The notes beneath the pieces were generated by a model. That model saw only the letters and a program-made list of their open reading frames with translations, ran no database searches and was not told the DNA's origin. Below, in pieces: positions 25,555 to 35,236 of a stretch of DNA of 64,000 nt. The position numbers and the translations under genes are program-made. Source of the DNA: Natronobeatus ordinarius (GTDB lineage Archaea > Halobacteriota > Halobacteria > Halobacteriales > Natrialbaceae). The stretch's first letter is position 1, and each line of letters begins with the position of its first letter. The stretch lies in NCBI RefSeq assembly GCF_024362485.1, contig NZ_CP101456.1:2728001-2792000 (forward strand). The letters run 5' to 3'.

Positions 25555-26829
25555 TCAGTCGGTTCCGTGCGCCCCGTCGGCCCGTTCGGCCTCGAGCGCA
25601 CCGTTTTCGAGTAATTCGTCGGCGAGCATCGGGAGGAACGCGCCGATATCGGTGACCATACCGATGGCCTGGGCGCTGCCACGGTCGAGCAGCTGGGTGA
25701 CGGTCGCGGGGTTGATGTCGACGCAGACGGTCTTCGTCGTCGACGGGAGACAGTTGCCGACGGCCACCGAGTGCAACAACGTCGAGAGCATGAGCACGAG
25801 GTCGGCCTCCTGGGCCTGCTCACGGATGGCGTCCTGGGCCTCGATGGCGTCCGTGATCGTATCGGGCAGCGGCCCGTCGTCGCGGATCGAGCCCGCGAGG
25901 ACGTACGGAACGTCGTTCTCGACACACTCGTACATCACGCCACCCCGGACGACGCCGTCCTCGACGGCGGCTTCGATACCGCCGGCGCGGACGATCTCGC
26001 TGATCGTGTAGATGTGGTGTTTGTGCCCCTTCCGCGGGTGCTCGAGCGTCTCCGTGTCGACGCCCAGCGAGGTGCCGTACAGGTCTCGTTCTAGGTCGTG
26101 AACTGCGAAGCCGTTGCCGGCGCTGATCGCGTCGACGTAGCCCTCGCGGACGAGTCTGGCGAGGGAGTTTCGCCCGCCGGCGTGAACGATCGCGGGGCCA
26201 CAGACCACGAGGACGGTCCCGTCGTTCTCACGGACGTCGTGCATCTCGTCGGCGATTTCTTTGATCAGCGACGCCGACGGGCGTTCGCTCGAGACGCCAC
26301 CCTGCATGAAGCCGAACGCCCCGCCGCCGTTTCGCGGGCGTTCGGGCGGCTCGACCCGGATGCCGGTGTCACCGGTGACGACCAGATCGCCCTCCGCGAC
26401 CGCATTGAGCACCTTCGTGTGCACGCGCGGGCGCTCACCCGAGCGATCGACGACGAGCGCACAGTCCATCTCGACGTCCTCGACGTCGAGCCACTCGCCG
26501 TCGACACGGACGACGGTCGGGTGATTCGTCGTCGAGTAGAAGCCGACGGGAACGACCTGGTCGTCCGGCGCGGGCTCGAGCGTGGCGTCGCGCGGATCGG
26601 TCACCGTCGCGCCGTTCTGGTTCAGCTCGTGAACGATCTCCCGGAGCGTCTCCTCGGTCTCGGCGCGCACTTGCATCCGGCAGTAGCTCTCGTCGTGTTT
26701 GTGGCGGCCGACTTCGAACTCCTCGACCTCGAACTCGCCTCCGAGGTCCATCACGATTCCGAAACACCGACCCATCGTCCCCGAGTCGATGATGTGGCCC
26801 TCGAGTTCGACCGTACGCGTCACAGTCAT
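25555..26829 (-). CDS. Archaeal ornithine cyclodeaminase (TIGR00300 / LOR-SDH family)
   Basis: A 424-residue protein. The N-terminal LOR/SDH-type domain (ELEGHIIDSGTMGRCFGIV) is followed by a Rossmann-like C-terminal domain (VVCGPAIVHAGGRNSL, VCVDINPATVTQL). Characterised archaeal relatives turn ornithine into proline and ammonia; related bacterial proteins are arginine dihydrolase modules, which this lacks. The ATG at 26829 (MTVTRTVELEGH) is chosen over upstream in-frame starts. It is convergent with nothing and 89 bases downstream of the carbonic-anhydrase-like gene on the same strand, possibly cotranscribed. Confidence 0.87.
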   Translation of the reverse strand: MTVTRTVELEGHIIDSGTMGRCFGIVMDLGGEFEVEEFEVGRHKHDESYCRMQVRAETEETLREIVHELNQNGATVTDPRDATLEPAPDDQVVPVGFYSTTNHPTVVRVDGEWLDVEDVEMDCALVVDRSGERPRVHTKVLNAVAEGDLVVTGDTGIRVEPPERPRNGGGAFGFMQGGVSSERPSASLIKEIADEMHDVRENDGTVLVVCGPAIVHAGGRNSLARLVREGYVDAISAGNGFAVHDLERDLYGTSLGVDTETLEHPRKGHKHHIYTISEIVRAGGIEAAVEDGVVRGGVMYECVENDVPYVLAGSIRDDGPLPDTITDAIEAQDAIREQAQEADLVLMLSTLLHSVAVGNCLPSTTKTVCVDINPATVTQLLDRGSAQAIGMVTDIGAFLPMLADELLENGALEAERADGAHGTD

Positions 26830-26919
26830 CGGTGGTCGTTCGTGGCCCACCATCACAACCCTTGTGACTCCGGCTGACACAGCCGGTCGAGATCGAACGC
26901 TGAAGCTGCGTTCCCGACG

Positions 26920-27438
26920 TCAGTCGAACAGTTCGCCGTGGCGCTCGGCCAGGTTCGTGTACTCACCAGAGGAGTACTCCTCGAGGATCTCCTCGGGGTC
27001 GACGGTCGTCTCCTCGAGGGGGACGGCTTCGGCGGGAACGCCCCTGACGAACGACTCCGGGGCTACCTGGAAGCCCTCGGGAAGGACCGTCCCCGCGGCG
27101 ACGATACATCGCTCGCCGACGGAGGCGCCGTCGTTGAGCGTCGCGTTGAACCCGATCAGCGTCCCGTCGCCGACGACCGCGTCGTTGAGGACGGCCCCGT
27201 GGCCGCACATCACGCGCTCGCCGAGCGTCGAGACGTGCAACGTCGCGTTGTCCCCGACGTGGGCCGATCGCCCGATCCGGACGGGGCCGACGTCGCCACG
27301 CAGGACGGAACCCGGCCAGACGCTCGCGTCGGCCTCGACCGTCACGTCGCCGACGAGCGTCGCCTCGCGGCTGACGTGTGCGTCCTCGTGGATCGTCGGT
27401 TCGGTTCCCTCGAACCCGTATCGCCGTCTGTCAACCAT
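26920..27438 (-). CDS. Gamma carbonic anhydrase-like left-handed beta-helix protein
   Basis: A 172-residue protein made of hexapeptide repeats (VSREATLVGDVTVEADASVWPGS and similar), ending in a helix. In gamma carbonic anhydrases three His hold zinc. Here His68 (NATLH) and His80 (CGHGA) are present, but the position five residues on, usually His in GHGAxxHG, is Asn85. So the third metal ligand seems missing and the activity is uncertain. The ATG at 27438 (MVDRRRYGFEG) is chosen for family length. It diverges from the liv operon. Confidence 0.85.
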   Translation of the reverse strand: MVDRRRYGFEGTEPTIHEDAHVSREATLVGDVTVEADASVWPGSVLRGDVGPVRIGRSAHVGDNATLHVSTLGERVMCGHGAVLNDAVVGDGTLIGFNATLNDGASVGERCIVAAGTVLPEGFQVAPESFVRGVPAEAVPLEETTVDPEEILEEYSSGEYTNLAERHGELFD

Positions 27439-27688
27439 GCTTCGCGATAACGCAAGCCACGGCAAAAGACCTTTCTCGAGCTCTCCGTGACCGCGAACGA
27501 GCCGCCTGCGCCCACTTAGTCCGCCGAATCTGGCCGACCACACCGTCCGTCCAACCAGCGCCGGCCCCCGCTTTTGCACCTCGGCTGGACCGTTCACGAC
27601 CGACGGTCATCTGTGTAGCACAGTATCCTGGCCTGCTCTAACACATAGCGTGAACTATTTTACGCTCAACTACGGATGCCTCACCAGG

Positions 27689-28795
27689 ATGGTACACGAA
27701 AACATACGCGGAACTCTATCGAATTTGACCTGGGGAGAGCGATTCGGGTTGCTCTTGGTGGCTGGGGCCGTGGTGATGGTCCTCGACCTCATCAGGCGGC
27801 TGATCGTCGGCGACCTCGCGTTCTCGACGTTCTCGACGTTCCTGTGGCGAGGCCTGGTCGACGGGCTGGTCATCGGCCTCGCTGCCGTCGGCCTGTCGAT
27901 GACCTACAGCATCCTTCGGTTCGCGAACTTCTCACACGGCGATCTCGTCACGACCGGCGCGTTCACCGGCTGGACCGCCGCGTGGCTCGTCGGCGGCATC
28001 GGTACGGCCGGACTGGGCTCGAAGCTCCTGTTGAACGCCGACCGCGCCACCTCGGCCCGGGAGCTCGGGCTGCACTTTTACGCCGAGCCGCTGGCGATCA
28101 TCGGCGGGCTGATCGTGGCGGCGGTGGGGACGATCGCCGTGGCGCTGGCGATCGACCGGCTCGTCTACCGGCGGATGCGAACCGCCGGCGGCATTCCGCT
28201 GTTGATCGCGAGCGTCGGGGTCGCGCTCGCGTTGCGCTACGTCATCGTCTTCTTCTACGGCGAGCGAACGCGGGGCGTGGTGCGGAGTTCGCCGACGCTC
28301 GAGCACTCGCTTCTGTTCTGGACCGACTCGATCGCCGTCCACCAGCTCGTCCTGGTGCTGTCGGCGGTCGGTCTCATGGTCGGACTCCACCTGCTCCTCC
28401 AGCGCACGAAACTCGGGAAGGCCATGCGCGCGATGGCCGACAACCGTGACCTGGCGCTGGTCACCGGCATTCCGACCGAGCGGGTCATCCTGGCGACCTG
28501 GGTGATCGGCGCCGGACTGACCGGCATGGCCGGCTACCTGATCGTCCTAGAGCAGGAGACGCTGAACTTCAACACCGGCTGGTTCCTCCTGCTCTTGATC
28601 TTCGCCGCGGTCATCCTCGGCGGCATCGGCTCGATCTACGGCGCGATCACCGGCGGGCTGATCATCGGGCTGGCGGACAATCTGATGCTCGTCTGGATCA
28701 GCGGCGACCTCACCCGCGTGGCGGCGTTCCTGTTGATGATCATGATTCTCATCTTCAAGCCGAACGGCTTGTTCGGAGGTGTCGAAACGGCATGA
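27689..28795 (+). CDS. livH: Branched-chain amino acid-type ABC permease LivH
   Basis: A 368-residue membrane permease with FANFSHGDLVTTGAF and the LivH core GIPTERVILATWVIGAGLTGMAGYLIVLE. It pairs with LivM to form the channel of a HAAT-family importer of amino acids or similar compounds. The ATG at 27689 lies about 30 bases after CTATTTTAC, a TATA-like element; an ATG at 27650 lies before that element and is unlikely. Its TGA overlaps the livM ATG (ATGA at 28792-28795). Confidence 0.92.
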   Translation: MVHENIRGTLSNLTWGERFGLLLVAGAVVMVLDLIRRLIVGDLAFSTFSTFLWRGLVDGLVIGLAAVGLSMTYSILRFANFSHGDLVTTGAFTGWTAAWLVGGIGTAGLGSKLLLNADRATSARELGLHFYAEPLAIIGGLIVAAVGTIAVALAIDRLVYRRMRTAGGIPLLIASVGVALALRYVIVFFYGERTRGVVRSSPTLEHSLLFWTDSIAVHQLVLVLSAVGLMVGLHLLLQRTKLGKAMRAMADNRDLALVTGIPTERVILATWVIGAGLTGMAGYLIVLEQETLNFNTGWFLLLLIFAAVILGGIGSIYGAITGGLIIGLADNLMLVWISGDLTRVAAFLLMIMILIFKPNGLFGGVETA

Positions 28796-30183
28796 GTGAC
28801 GATCCACCGGAGAACGACGGCGGAGGTTCGGGCGTCGACGGGACGCTCGGCGATCGGTTCGCAGCGCTCCCCCGCTGGCAGTCCGACCTGCTGCTCATCG
28901 TCGCAGCGTTGCTCGGCGTGTACGCCCTGATCGGCGGGCTCGGCCTCGTGACCGGCCTGAACTTCGGCGGCATTACGAGAACGCTTCGGACCGTCACGTT
29001 CTACGCCGCAGCGTACGCGCTGCTGGTCCTCGCACTCAACCTCCACTGGGGGTACACCGGGCTGTTCAACATCGGGGTCGCAGGCTTCATGGCCGTCGGC
29101 GCGTATACGATGGCGATCGCCACCGCGGACGTCGACCCGGGCGTCACCGGCACGCCGGGACTCGGGCTCCCCGTCCCGGTCGGCGTCGTCCTCGGGATGA
29201 TCGCGGCCGGACTGGTCGGCCTGATCGTCGTGTTGCCGGCCCTGCGGATCCGTGCCGACTACTTCGCGATCGTCACGCTCGCGTTCGCCGAGGTGATCCG
29301 GCTGCTGATCACCTCCGGAGCGCTCCGGGAGTTCACGGTCCTCGGCCGCGAGCTCGGCACTGGCGGCGGCGCCGGGATCAACTTCGCGCGACTCGACACC
29401 GTCGTTCCGAGCTGGATTCTCTACCGGGGCGGGGACATCGAGCAGGGAACGAACCTCTTTGGCTACCAGCTGCTCACGATCACGAACGCGCTCGGCCTCG
29501 AACGAACGATGGTCGAAAACTGGCTGTACACCCTGACGATGCTCCTGTTGGTCGTCCTGGTGTTCTGGCTCCTGGTACGGACCGGAAACTCGCCGTTCGG
29601 GCGACTGCTCAAGGCGATCCGGGAGGACGAACTCGCCGCGAAGTCGCTCGGAAAGGACACTGACGTGGTGAAGATCAAGGTGTTCGTCCTCGGCTGTGCG
29701 ATCATGGGGCTTGCGGGAATCTTCTGGCAGGGACGCAACGGCTACGTCGACCCCAACGCGTTCTTGCCGATCGTCACCTTCTACATCTTCATCGCGCTGA
29801 TCATCGGTGGCTCCGGCTCGAACACCGGCAGCGTCATCGGCGCGATCGTCTTCGTCGGCCTCCTCTTGGAGGGACCGCCGTACGTCCAGCGGATCGTCCG
29901 CCAGAACGTCGACCTGCCCAGAGCCGACACGGTGTACGACGGCGTCGTGAGTCTCGGCAGTCTCGATCCGCTCCCGTTACTTGGCTACATCGTCGGTGAA
30001 CTGCCGAACCTCCGGTTCATCCTGTTCGGGATCATCCTGATCGTCCTGATGATTTACCGGCCCGACGGACTGCTGGGCCACCGCAACGAGCCGGCGTCGC
30101 CGATCGACCTGCGCCGGGAACGCTCACCGAACGCCGGCGTCACGACACCCCGGCGCGCCGATGGAGGTGAGTCCGATGAGTGA
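28792..30183 (+). CDS. livM: Branched-chain amino acid-type ABC permease LivM
   Basis: A 463-residue permease with a polar N-terminal leader, about ten membrane segments, and LivM signatures LALNLHWGYTGLFNIGVAGFMAVGAY and LLKAIREDELAAKSLGKD. The C-terminal 30 residues are a hydrophilic extension. It overlaps livH by four bases and livG by eight, so translation of the operon is tightly coupled. Confidence 0.92.
   Translation: MSDDPPENDGGGSGVDGTLGDRFAALPRWQSDLLLIVAALLGVYALIGGLGLVTGLNFGGITRTLRTVTFYAAAYALLVLALNLHWGYTGLFNIGVAGFMAVGAYTMAIATADVDPGVTGTPGLGLPVPVGVVLGMIAAGLVGLIVVLPALRIRADYFAIVTLAFAEVIRLLITSGALREFTVLGRELGTGGGAGINFARLDTVVPSWILYRGGDIEQGTNLFGYQLLTITNALGLERTMVENWLYTLTMLLLVVLVFWLLVRTGNSPFGRLLKAIREDELAAKSLGKDTDVVKIKVFVLGCAIMGLAGIFWQGRNGYVDPNAFLPIVTFYIFIALIIGGSGSNTGSVIGAIVFVGLLLEGPPYVQRIVRQNVDLPRADTVYDGVVSLGSLDPLPLLGYIVGELPNLRFILFGIILIVLMIYRPDGLLGHRNEPASPIDLRRERSPNAGVTTPRRADGGESDE
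30163..30170 (+). promoter_or_regulatory. Shine-Dalgarno for livG
   Basis: GGAGGTGA ends six bases before the ATG at 30176. It lies inside livM and decides the start against the in-frame ATG at 30161. Confidence 0.8.
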
Positions 30184-30994
30184 CGCCGACTCGAGCGCCA
30201 TCAACCGGTCCGCCGACGCCGCTTCGGACGTCCCGCTTCGGATCGACGACCTGAAGAAGACGTTCGGTGGCGTCGTCGCCGTCGACGGCGCGAGCTTCGC
30301 CGTCGAACGCGAAACGATCACGGGACTGATCGGCCCGAACGGCGCCGGCAAGTCGACGACGTTCAACCTGATCACCGGGGTGCACACCCCGGACTCGGGA
30401 CGCGTCGTCTTCGAAGGCGAGGAGATCACGGGGCTGAAACCGAACAAGGTCGCCAACCGGGGCCTCGTTCGGACGTTCCAGATCGCCCGCGAGCTCAGCG
30501 AGATGACCGTCCTCGAGAACATGTTGCTGGCGTTCGAGGGCCAGCAGGGCGAATCGCTGTGGCGGTCGGTGGCTCCCGTCGCCCGCAAAGCCGTCATCGA
30601 AGAGGAGCGCGAACTCTTAGAGCGCGTCTGGCAGACCCTCGAGCTGTTCGAGATCGACCACCTCGCTCACGAGGAGGCCGGGACGCTCTCGGGTGGACAG
30701 CGGAAACTCCTCGAGATGGCCCGGGCGCTGTTGACCGAGCCGGAGATGCTGTTGCTCGACGAGCCGATGGCCGGCGTGAACCCGTCGCTCGAGAAGAAAC
30801 TGATCGATCGAATTCACGACCTGCGCGAGGAGGGCTACACCTTCCTGCTGGTCGAACACGACATGGACGTCATCATGGAACACTGCGAACACGTGATCGT
30901 CATGCACCAGGGGGCAGTGCTCTCGGAGGGCACGCCGGAAGAGATTCAGGCGGACGAACGCGTCATCGAGGCCTACCTCGGAGGTGAGATCTGA
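30176..30994 (+). CDS. livG: ABC transporter ATP-binding protein LivG
   Basis: A 272-residue ATPase. Walker A is GPNGAGKST, the signature LSGGQRKLLEMARALL, Walker B MLLLDEP, and the switch His lies in LLVEHDMD. It has the longer insert between Walker A and the signature that marks LivG. The ATG at 30176 follows an ideal Shine-Dalgarno. Its last stop base is the first base of livF. Confidence 0.94.
   Translation: MSDADSSAINRSADAASDVPLRIDDLKKTFGGVVAVDGASFAVERETITGLIGPNGAGKSTTFNLITGVHTPDSGRVVFEGEEITGLKPNKVANRGLVRTFQIARELSEMTVLENMLLAFEGQQGESLWRSVAPVARKAVIEEERELLERVWQTLELFEIDHLAHEEAGTLSGGQRKLLEMARALLTEPEMLLLDEPMAGVNPSLEKKLIDRIHDLREEGYTFLLVEHDMDVIMEHCEHVIVMHQGAVLSEGTPEEIQADERVIEAYLGGEI
30980..30987 (+). 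promoter_or_regulatory. Shine-Dalgarno for livF
   Basis: GGAGGTGA lies six bases before the ATG at 30994, within the end of livG, supporting coupled translation. Confidence 0.78.
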
Positions 30995-31692
30995 TGTTAG
31001 CCGTCGACGCTCTCGACGCCGGCTACGGCGACTTCCAGGTGCTGTACGACGTCGATCTGACCGTCGATGAGGGCGAGTACGTCACCATCGTCGGCCCGAA
31101 CGGCGCCGGCAAGTCGACCGTGATGAAGTCGGTCTTCGGGCTGACGACCTACATGGGCGGTCGCGTCGAGTTCCAGGGCGCAGAGATCAGCGGGCTCCGC
31201 CCCGAGGAGATCATCACCCACGGCATCGGCTACGTCCCCCAGAACGACAACGTCTTCGGCTCGCTGACCGTCCGCGAGAACCTCGAGATGGGCGCGTACA
31301 TTCTCGACGAGGTTCCCCAGGAGTCCCTCGAGGCGGTCTTCGACAAGTTCCCGATCCTCGAAGAGCGCCAGGACCAGAAAGCCGGTAGCATGAGCGGCGG
31401 CCAGCAACAGATGGTCGCGATGGGCCGGGCACTGATGCTCGAGCCCGACCTGCTGTTGCTCGACGAGCCCTCGGCGGGGCTGGCCCCGGACCTCGTCGAC
31501 GAGATGTTCGACCGCGTCGACGTGATCAACGAGAGTGGGACCGCGATCCTGATGGTCGAACAGAACGCCAAGGAGGCGCTCCGTCGCTGTGACCGTGGCT
31601 ACGTGCTGGTCCAGGGACGAAACCGCTACGAGGACGACGGACAGGCGCTACTCGCCGACGAGCAGGTCAGACGCGACTTCCTCGGCGGCTAA
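30994..31692 (+). CDS. livF: ABC transporter ATP-binding protein LivF
   Basis: A 232-residue ATPase with Walker A GPNGAGKST, signature MSGGQQQMVAMGRALM and Walker B LLLLDEPSAGLAP. It is the second ATPase of the HAAT importer and the last gene of the livHMGF operon. A CTTTTT stretch at 31721-31726 after the stop may help end transcription. The matching receptor gene is convergent, 273 bases away. Confidence 0.94.
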   Translation: MLAVDALDAGYGDFQVLYDVDLTVDEGEYVTIVGPNGAGKSTVMKSVFGLTTYMGGRVEFQGAEISGLRPEEIITHGIGYVPQNDNVFGSLTVRENLEMGAYILDEVPQESLEAVFDKFPILEERQDQKAGSMSGGQQQMVAMGRALMLEPDLLLLDEPSAGLAPDLVDEMFDRVDVINESGTAILMVEQNAKEALRRCDRGYVLVQGRNRYEDDGQALLADEQVRRDFLGG

Positions 31693-31965
31693 TCGCGGCA
31701 CGCTGAAACGCGTGGCTCTGCTTTTTGTGAGCGGGCTGTGACCGTCGAGACAGGCGAGCCGCCTCCGCCGCCGTAGCCACTCTGGATCGCTGTGCCAGTT
31801 CTGGACGCACTGTGAGCGATGTGAACCCCGTTTCAGACGGCTGGCGGTACCGAGGGCGCGCTCGGGGACGGTTCTCGAGTGCGCCGAAACTGACGACAGC
31901 AGTCCGTAGCGGAGTTATTGATCGGCGAAAAATACTGAAAGGGATCCGACCGCCGCGGGTTCGCG

Positions 31966-33258
31966 TTAGTCTCCGAACTCGAGGGTGTCGGTGACCGTGA
32001 TCTCGTAGTCACCGAAGTCGTGGATGTCGTAGGCGACGGAGGTCATGTCGCCGTTCTCGTCGAAGACGACGGGACTCGAGGCGCCCTGGTACTCGATCTC
32101 CTCGCCGTCTGCAGCGAGCTCGACGGCGTCAGCGAAGTTCGACGGGCCGACGACATCGCCGCCGGGGTCGGTGACCGCGCGAATGTGCGCACTGACGGTC
32201 TCCCCGTCGTTCTCGCCACCACGGAGGTTCGCCAGGATCTGGACGGCGCTGGCGTCGTAGGCCTGGGCGTTGAACACGCCCGGGCTGGTGCCGTACTCGT
32301 CCTCGTACAGCTCGGCGAAGGCGTCGGCTTCGGGACCGCCGGCGGCCGGCGACGTCCCGACCACGTTGTCCATCGGGTTGTCGACGTCGTCCGGGAGCCC
32401 GTCTTCGATGAGGCCGTCGGTGACCATGATCGGGAGCTCGTCGAAGCCCCCGTAGAAGTCACGGAAGATCTGGATGCCGCTGACCGGGAACGCGACGATC
32501 ATGAGCAGGTCCGGATCGTCAGCGAGCACCTGTTCGAGCTCCGAGGTGTACGACGCCTGTTCGGGCTCGAATGGAACCTCCTCGAGGATCTCGCCGCCGA
32601 GGTCCTCGAATCCAGCGCTGAACTCGGCAGCGAGTGCCTGTCCGTACGCGTCGTTGGTGTGGAGAGCCGCTGCCGTCTCGAACCCCTGGTCCTCGTAGGC
32701 GAGTTCGGCCATCACGGCGCCCTGGAGCGCGTCACTCGGTGCGGTCCGCAGCACGTAGTCGCCGTCGAGGTCGGTAATTCCCGGCGCGGTGCTCGCCGGC
32801 GAAATCATCGGGACCTGGTTGGGGATCGCCACGCTCTCTGCGACCGGGATCGTGACGTCGGACGCCGCCGCGCCGGTGAACGACGGGTAGCCGGCAGCGA
32901 CGAGGTCCTCCGCGCGGGAGATCCCTGCTTCGGACTCGGTCTGAGTGTCTTCACGCATGACGTCGACCGTCACCGAACTCCCCTCGTTCGCGAGCTGAAT
33001 CGCCGGCAGCTCGGCAGCGTCCGCGATCGGCGTCCCCAGTTCGCCCAGGTCGCCGGTCTCCGGCTGCAAGATACCGTGCATGACGTCTCGCTCGTCAGGG
33101 TCGGTCCCTGGTGCGTCAGGTGCGGTGTCGTCGTCGTCGTCGTCGCCGTCATCGTCGCCCGCTGCGACCGGATCGTCCTCGCCGAGGCAGCCGGCAAGCG
33201 ACATTCCGCCTGCGACACCCACACCAGCGAGTACTCTTCTCCTGCTGATTGGTACCAT
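31966..33258 (-). CDS. livJ: Branched-chain amino acid-type ABC substrate-binding lipoprotein
   Basis: A 430-residue exported receptor. Twin-arginine signal SRRRVLAGVGVAGG, lipobox ending at Cys24 (SLAGC), then an Asp-rich linker to about residue 55. The mature domain is a Leu/Ile/Val-binding-type periplasmic fold (MISPASTAPGITDLDGDYVLRT, HTNDAYGQALAAEF). The ligand could be an amino acid, amide or urea. It faces the livHMGF operon tail to tail and is transcribed from its own TATA box, so receptor and transporter can be regulated apart. Confidence 0.92.
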   Translation of the reverse strand: MVPISRRRVLAGVGVAGGMSLAGCLGEDDPVAAGDDDGDDDDDDTAPDAPGTDPDERDVMHGILQPETGDLGELGTPIADAAELPAIQLANEGSSVTVDVMREDTQTESEAGISRAEDLVAAGYPSFTGAAASDVTIPVAESVAIPNQVPMISPASTAPGITDLDGDYVLRTAPSDALQGAVMAELAYEDQGFETAAALHTNDAYGQALAAEFSAGFEDLGGEILEEVPFEPEQASYTSELEQVLADDPDLLMIVAFPVSGIQIFRDFYGGFDELPIMVTDGLIEDGLPDDVDNPMDNVVGTSPAAGGPEADAFAELYEDEYGTSPGVFNAQAYDASAVQILANLRGGENDGETVSAHIRAVTDPGGDVVGPSNFADAVELAADGEEIEYQGASSPVVFDENGDMTSVAYDIHDFGDYEITVTDTLEFGD

Positions 33259-33280
33259 GTCATGAAATCACGTTCGAGGT

Positions 33281-33291
33281 ACTATAAAAAT
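33281..33291 (-). promoter_or_regulatory. TATA box of the Liv-type receptor gene
   Basis: ATTTTTATAGT on the minus strand, centred about 28 bases upstream of the ATG at 33258; leaderless spacing. Confidence 0.7.
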
Positions 33292-33432
33292 ATTGGCTTT
33301 CGCACCACTCAAATTGTGCCACACTCTGTCACGATACGCGTCCGTCACGGCTAGGCCCGCCAGTTGGACGCACCTGGATTTGCTGTAAGAGGCCACGACG
33401 CCCGAGACGTCCAGACACCTCGAGCGAACCCC

Positions 33433-33495
33433 GGTCCTCAGAGGACCATTGGGTTACGTGCCGCCGATCGCCGACCCACCGCTGGCGATCGGCGG
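33433..33495. repeat. Two perfect hairpins in tandem
   Basis: GGTCCTC-A-GAGGACC at 33433-33447 has seven-base arms. CCGCCGATCGCC (33461-33472) and GGCGATCGGCGG (33484-33495) are twelve-base perfect arms around an 11-base loop. They lie just past the stop of the SDR gene (33518, minus) and could stabilise or end its transcript. No T run follows. Confidence 0.75.
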
Positions 33496-33517
33496 TAAAG
33501 AGTTACACCGTTCCCTA

Positions 33518-34231
33518 TCACGCCTCACCGTAGACCGGCACCGCGGCACCGCTCGTGACGCTCGTGGCGTCGCTACAGAGGACGGCCATCGTGGTGGCGA
33601 TCTCTCGCGGCTCGACCCACGAGTCGTGGTCGGCGTCGGGCATCATCTCGCGATTCATCGGCGTGTCGATCACGCTCGGCATCACGCAGTTCGCCCGCAC
33701 CACCCCCTCGTTCTCGGCCGCCAGCGTCTCGGTCAGGAGTCGGATTCCAGCCTTCGTGATCCGGTAGGGACCGTCGCCCTCGCCGCCCTCGAGCGACGAG
33801 CGCGCGCTCACGCTCACGATCGATCCCTCGCGCTCGCGCAGGTGAGGCAGGGCGTGTTTCGAGGCGAGAAACGCCGTCTTCAGGTTCACCTCGAGGAGAA
33901 ACTCGAACTCCTCGAGGTCGGTCTCGGCGACGTCGTCGCCGCCGCGCCAGCTGCCCGCGACGTTGAGCAGGTGATCGACCCCGCCGTGATCGTCGACGAG
34001 CCGGTCGAACAGCGCCTCGACGTCGTCCTCGTCGGTCAGGTCCGCCTCGTAGAAGTGTGCCTCGTCGGGCTCGAGCAACGCGTCGTCCTCGTCGGGGGCG
34101 ACCACGTCGACGGCACAGACGGTCGCACCCGCCTCGCGGAAGACTTCGACTGCGGCGCTGCCGAGTGCGCCGCTGGCGCCGGTGATCACCGCGACGGTTC
34201 CCTCGAAGTCGAACGTGGCCTTCGCTGACAT
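33518..34231 (-). CDS. SDR family NAD(P)-dependent oxidoreductase
   Basis: A 237-residue short-chain dehydrogenase. The dinucleotide site is TGASGALG near residue 17, LNVAGS stands for the usual NNAG, the Ser is in SVSARSS, and the catalytic YRITK pair follows. The C-terminal ATSVTSGAAVPVYGEA is typical. An Asp after the second strand (AVDVVAP) hints at NAD preference. The substrate is unknown. It diverges from the GGGP synthase gene and appears monocistronic. Confidence 0.9.
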   Translation of the reverse strand: MSAKATFDFEGTVAVITGASGALGSAAVEVFREAGATVCAVDVVAPDEDDALLEPDEAHFYEADLTDEDDVEALFDRLVDDHGGVDHLLNVAGSWRGGDDVAETDLEEFEFLLEVNLKTAFLASKHALPHLREREGSIVSVSARSSLEGGEGDGPYRITKAGIRLLTETLAAENEGVVRANCVMPSVIDTPMNREMMPDADHDSWVEPREIATTMAVLCSDATSVTSGAAVPVYGEA

Positions 34232-34409
34232 AGCTCACCCTTGGTCGTCCGGCGGAATCAATGCACGGGTCGAGTGTTGGATGCTGTGAACTCGAGCCTC
34301 CGGAGCCCGGCACCCGTCGCCCTCGGGACGCTCGAGCCCGAGCGTCCGCGCTGGCGGGTCGACGGGCCGTTTCGCAGGGTTTTTGATAGCGACCGGGAAA
34401 CGGGGCGGT

Positions 34410-35111
34410 ATGACTGGGCCCTGGGACGACTGGAACCACATCCTCAAACTCGATCCCGACAAGAAACTCCCCGATGGGGTCACCTACGACGACCTCTGTG
34501 CGACCGGCACCGACGCGATCGAAGTCGGCGGGACGACCGGCATGACCGAGGAGAACATGAGCGCCGTCATCGAAGCGTGTGCCGACCACGACGTGCCGCT
34601 CTATCAGGAACCCTCGAGCCCGGACGTCGTCGTCGACGACGACGCCCTCGACGGCTACCTCGTTCCGACGGTGTTCAACGCCGGCTCGCCGTTCTGGATC
34701 ACGGGCGCGCACAAGGAATGGATCCGGATCGAGGGCGAACTCGACTGGGAGCGGACGACGACCGAGGCCTACATCGTGTTAAACGGCGAAGCCGACGTCG
34801 CGACGTACACCCAGGCCGACTGTGACCTCTCGGCCGAGGACGTCGCCTCCTATGCGGTCGTCGCCGAACGGATGTTCGGCCAGGATATCGTGTACGTCGA
34901 GTACTCGGGCACCTTCGGCGATCCCGAACTCGTCTCGGCCGCGAGCGGCGCGCTCGAGGATGCGACGCTGTTTTACGGCGGTGGCATCCACGACTACGAC
35001 TCGGCGTACACGATGGCCAGCTGTTCTGACGTGATCGTCGTCGGGAACCTCGCCTACGACGAGGGCGTCGACGCGATCCGGGAGACGGTCGAGGCGGCCA
35101 ACGACGCCTGA
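34410..35111 (+). CDS. Geranylgeranylglyceryl phosphate synthase
   Basis: A 233-residue PcrB-like TIM barrel that attaches geranylgeranyl to glycerol-1-phosphate, the first committed step of archaeal membrane lipids. Diagnostic stretches: [39 protein letters not shown] and [11 protein letters not shown]. The ATG at 34410 lies about 27 bases after TTTTTGATA. It also draws on geranylgeranyl diphosphate, the substrate of the phytoene synthase at 24455. Confidence 0.95.
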   Translation: MTGPWDDWNHILKLDPDKKLPDGVTYDDLCATGTDAIEVGGTTGMTEENMSAVIEACADHDVPLYQEPSSPDVVVDDDALDGYLVPTVFNAGSPFWITGAHKEWIRIEGELDWERTTTEAYIVLNGEADVATYTQADCDLSAEDVASYAVVAERMFGQDIVYVEYSGTFGDPELVSAASGALEDATLFYGGGIHDYDSAYTMASCSDVIVVGNLAYDEGVDAIRETVEAANDA

Positions 35112-35236
35112 TCGAGACAACCCGTTCGGGATCGCGCCTCGAGCGCCCGTTCCCGACACCAGTTGGAGGGGTCGATCGAACCGTTCTGAGGGGTGTCCGA
35201 TCAAACCGTTCGGAGTGTGTGAGTTATTCTTAGGGT

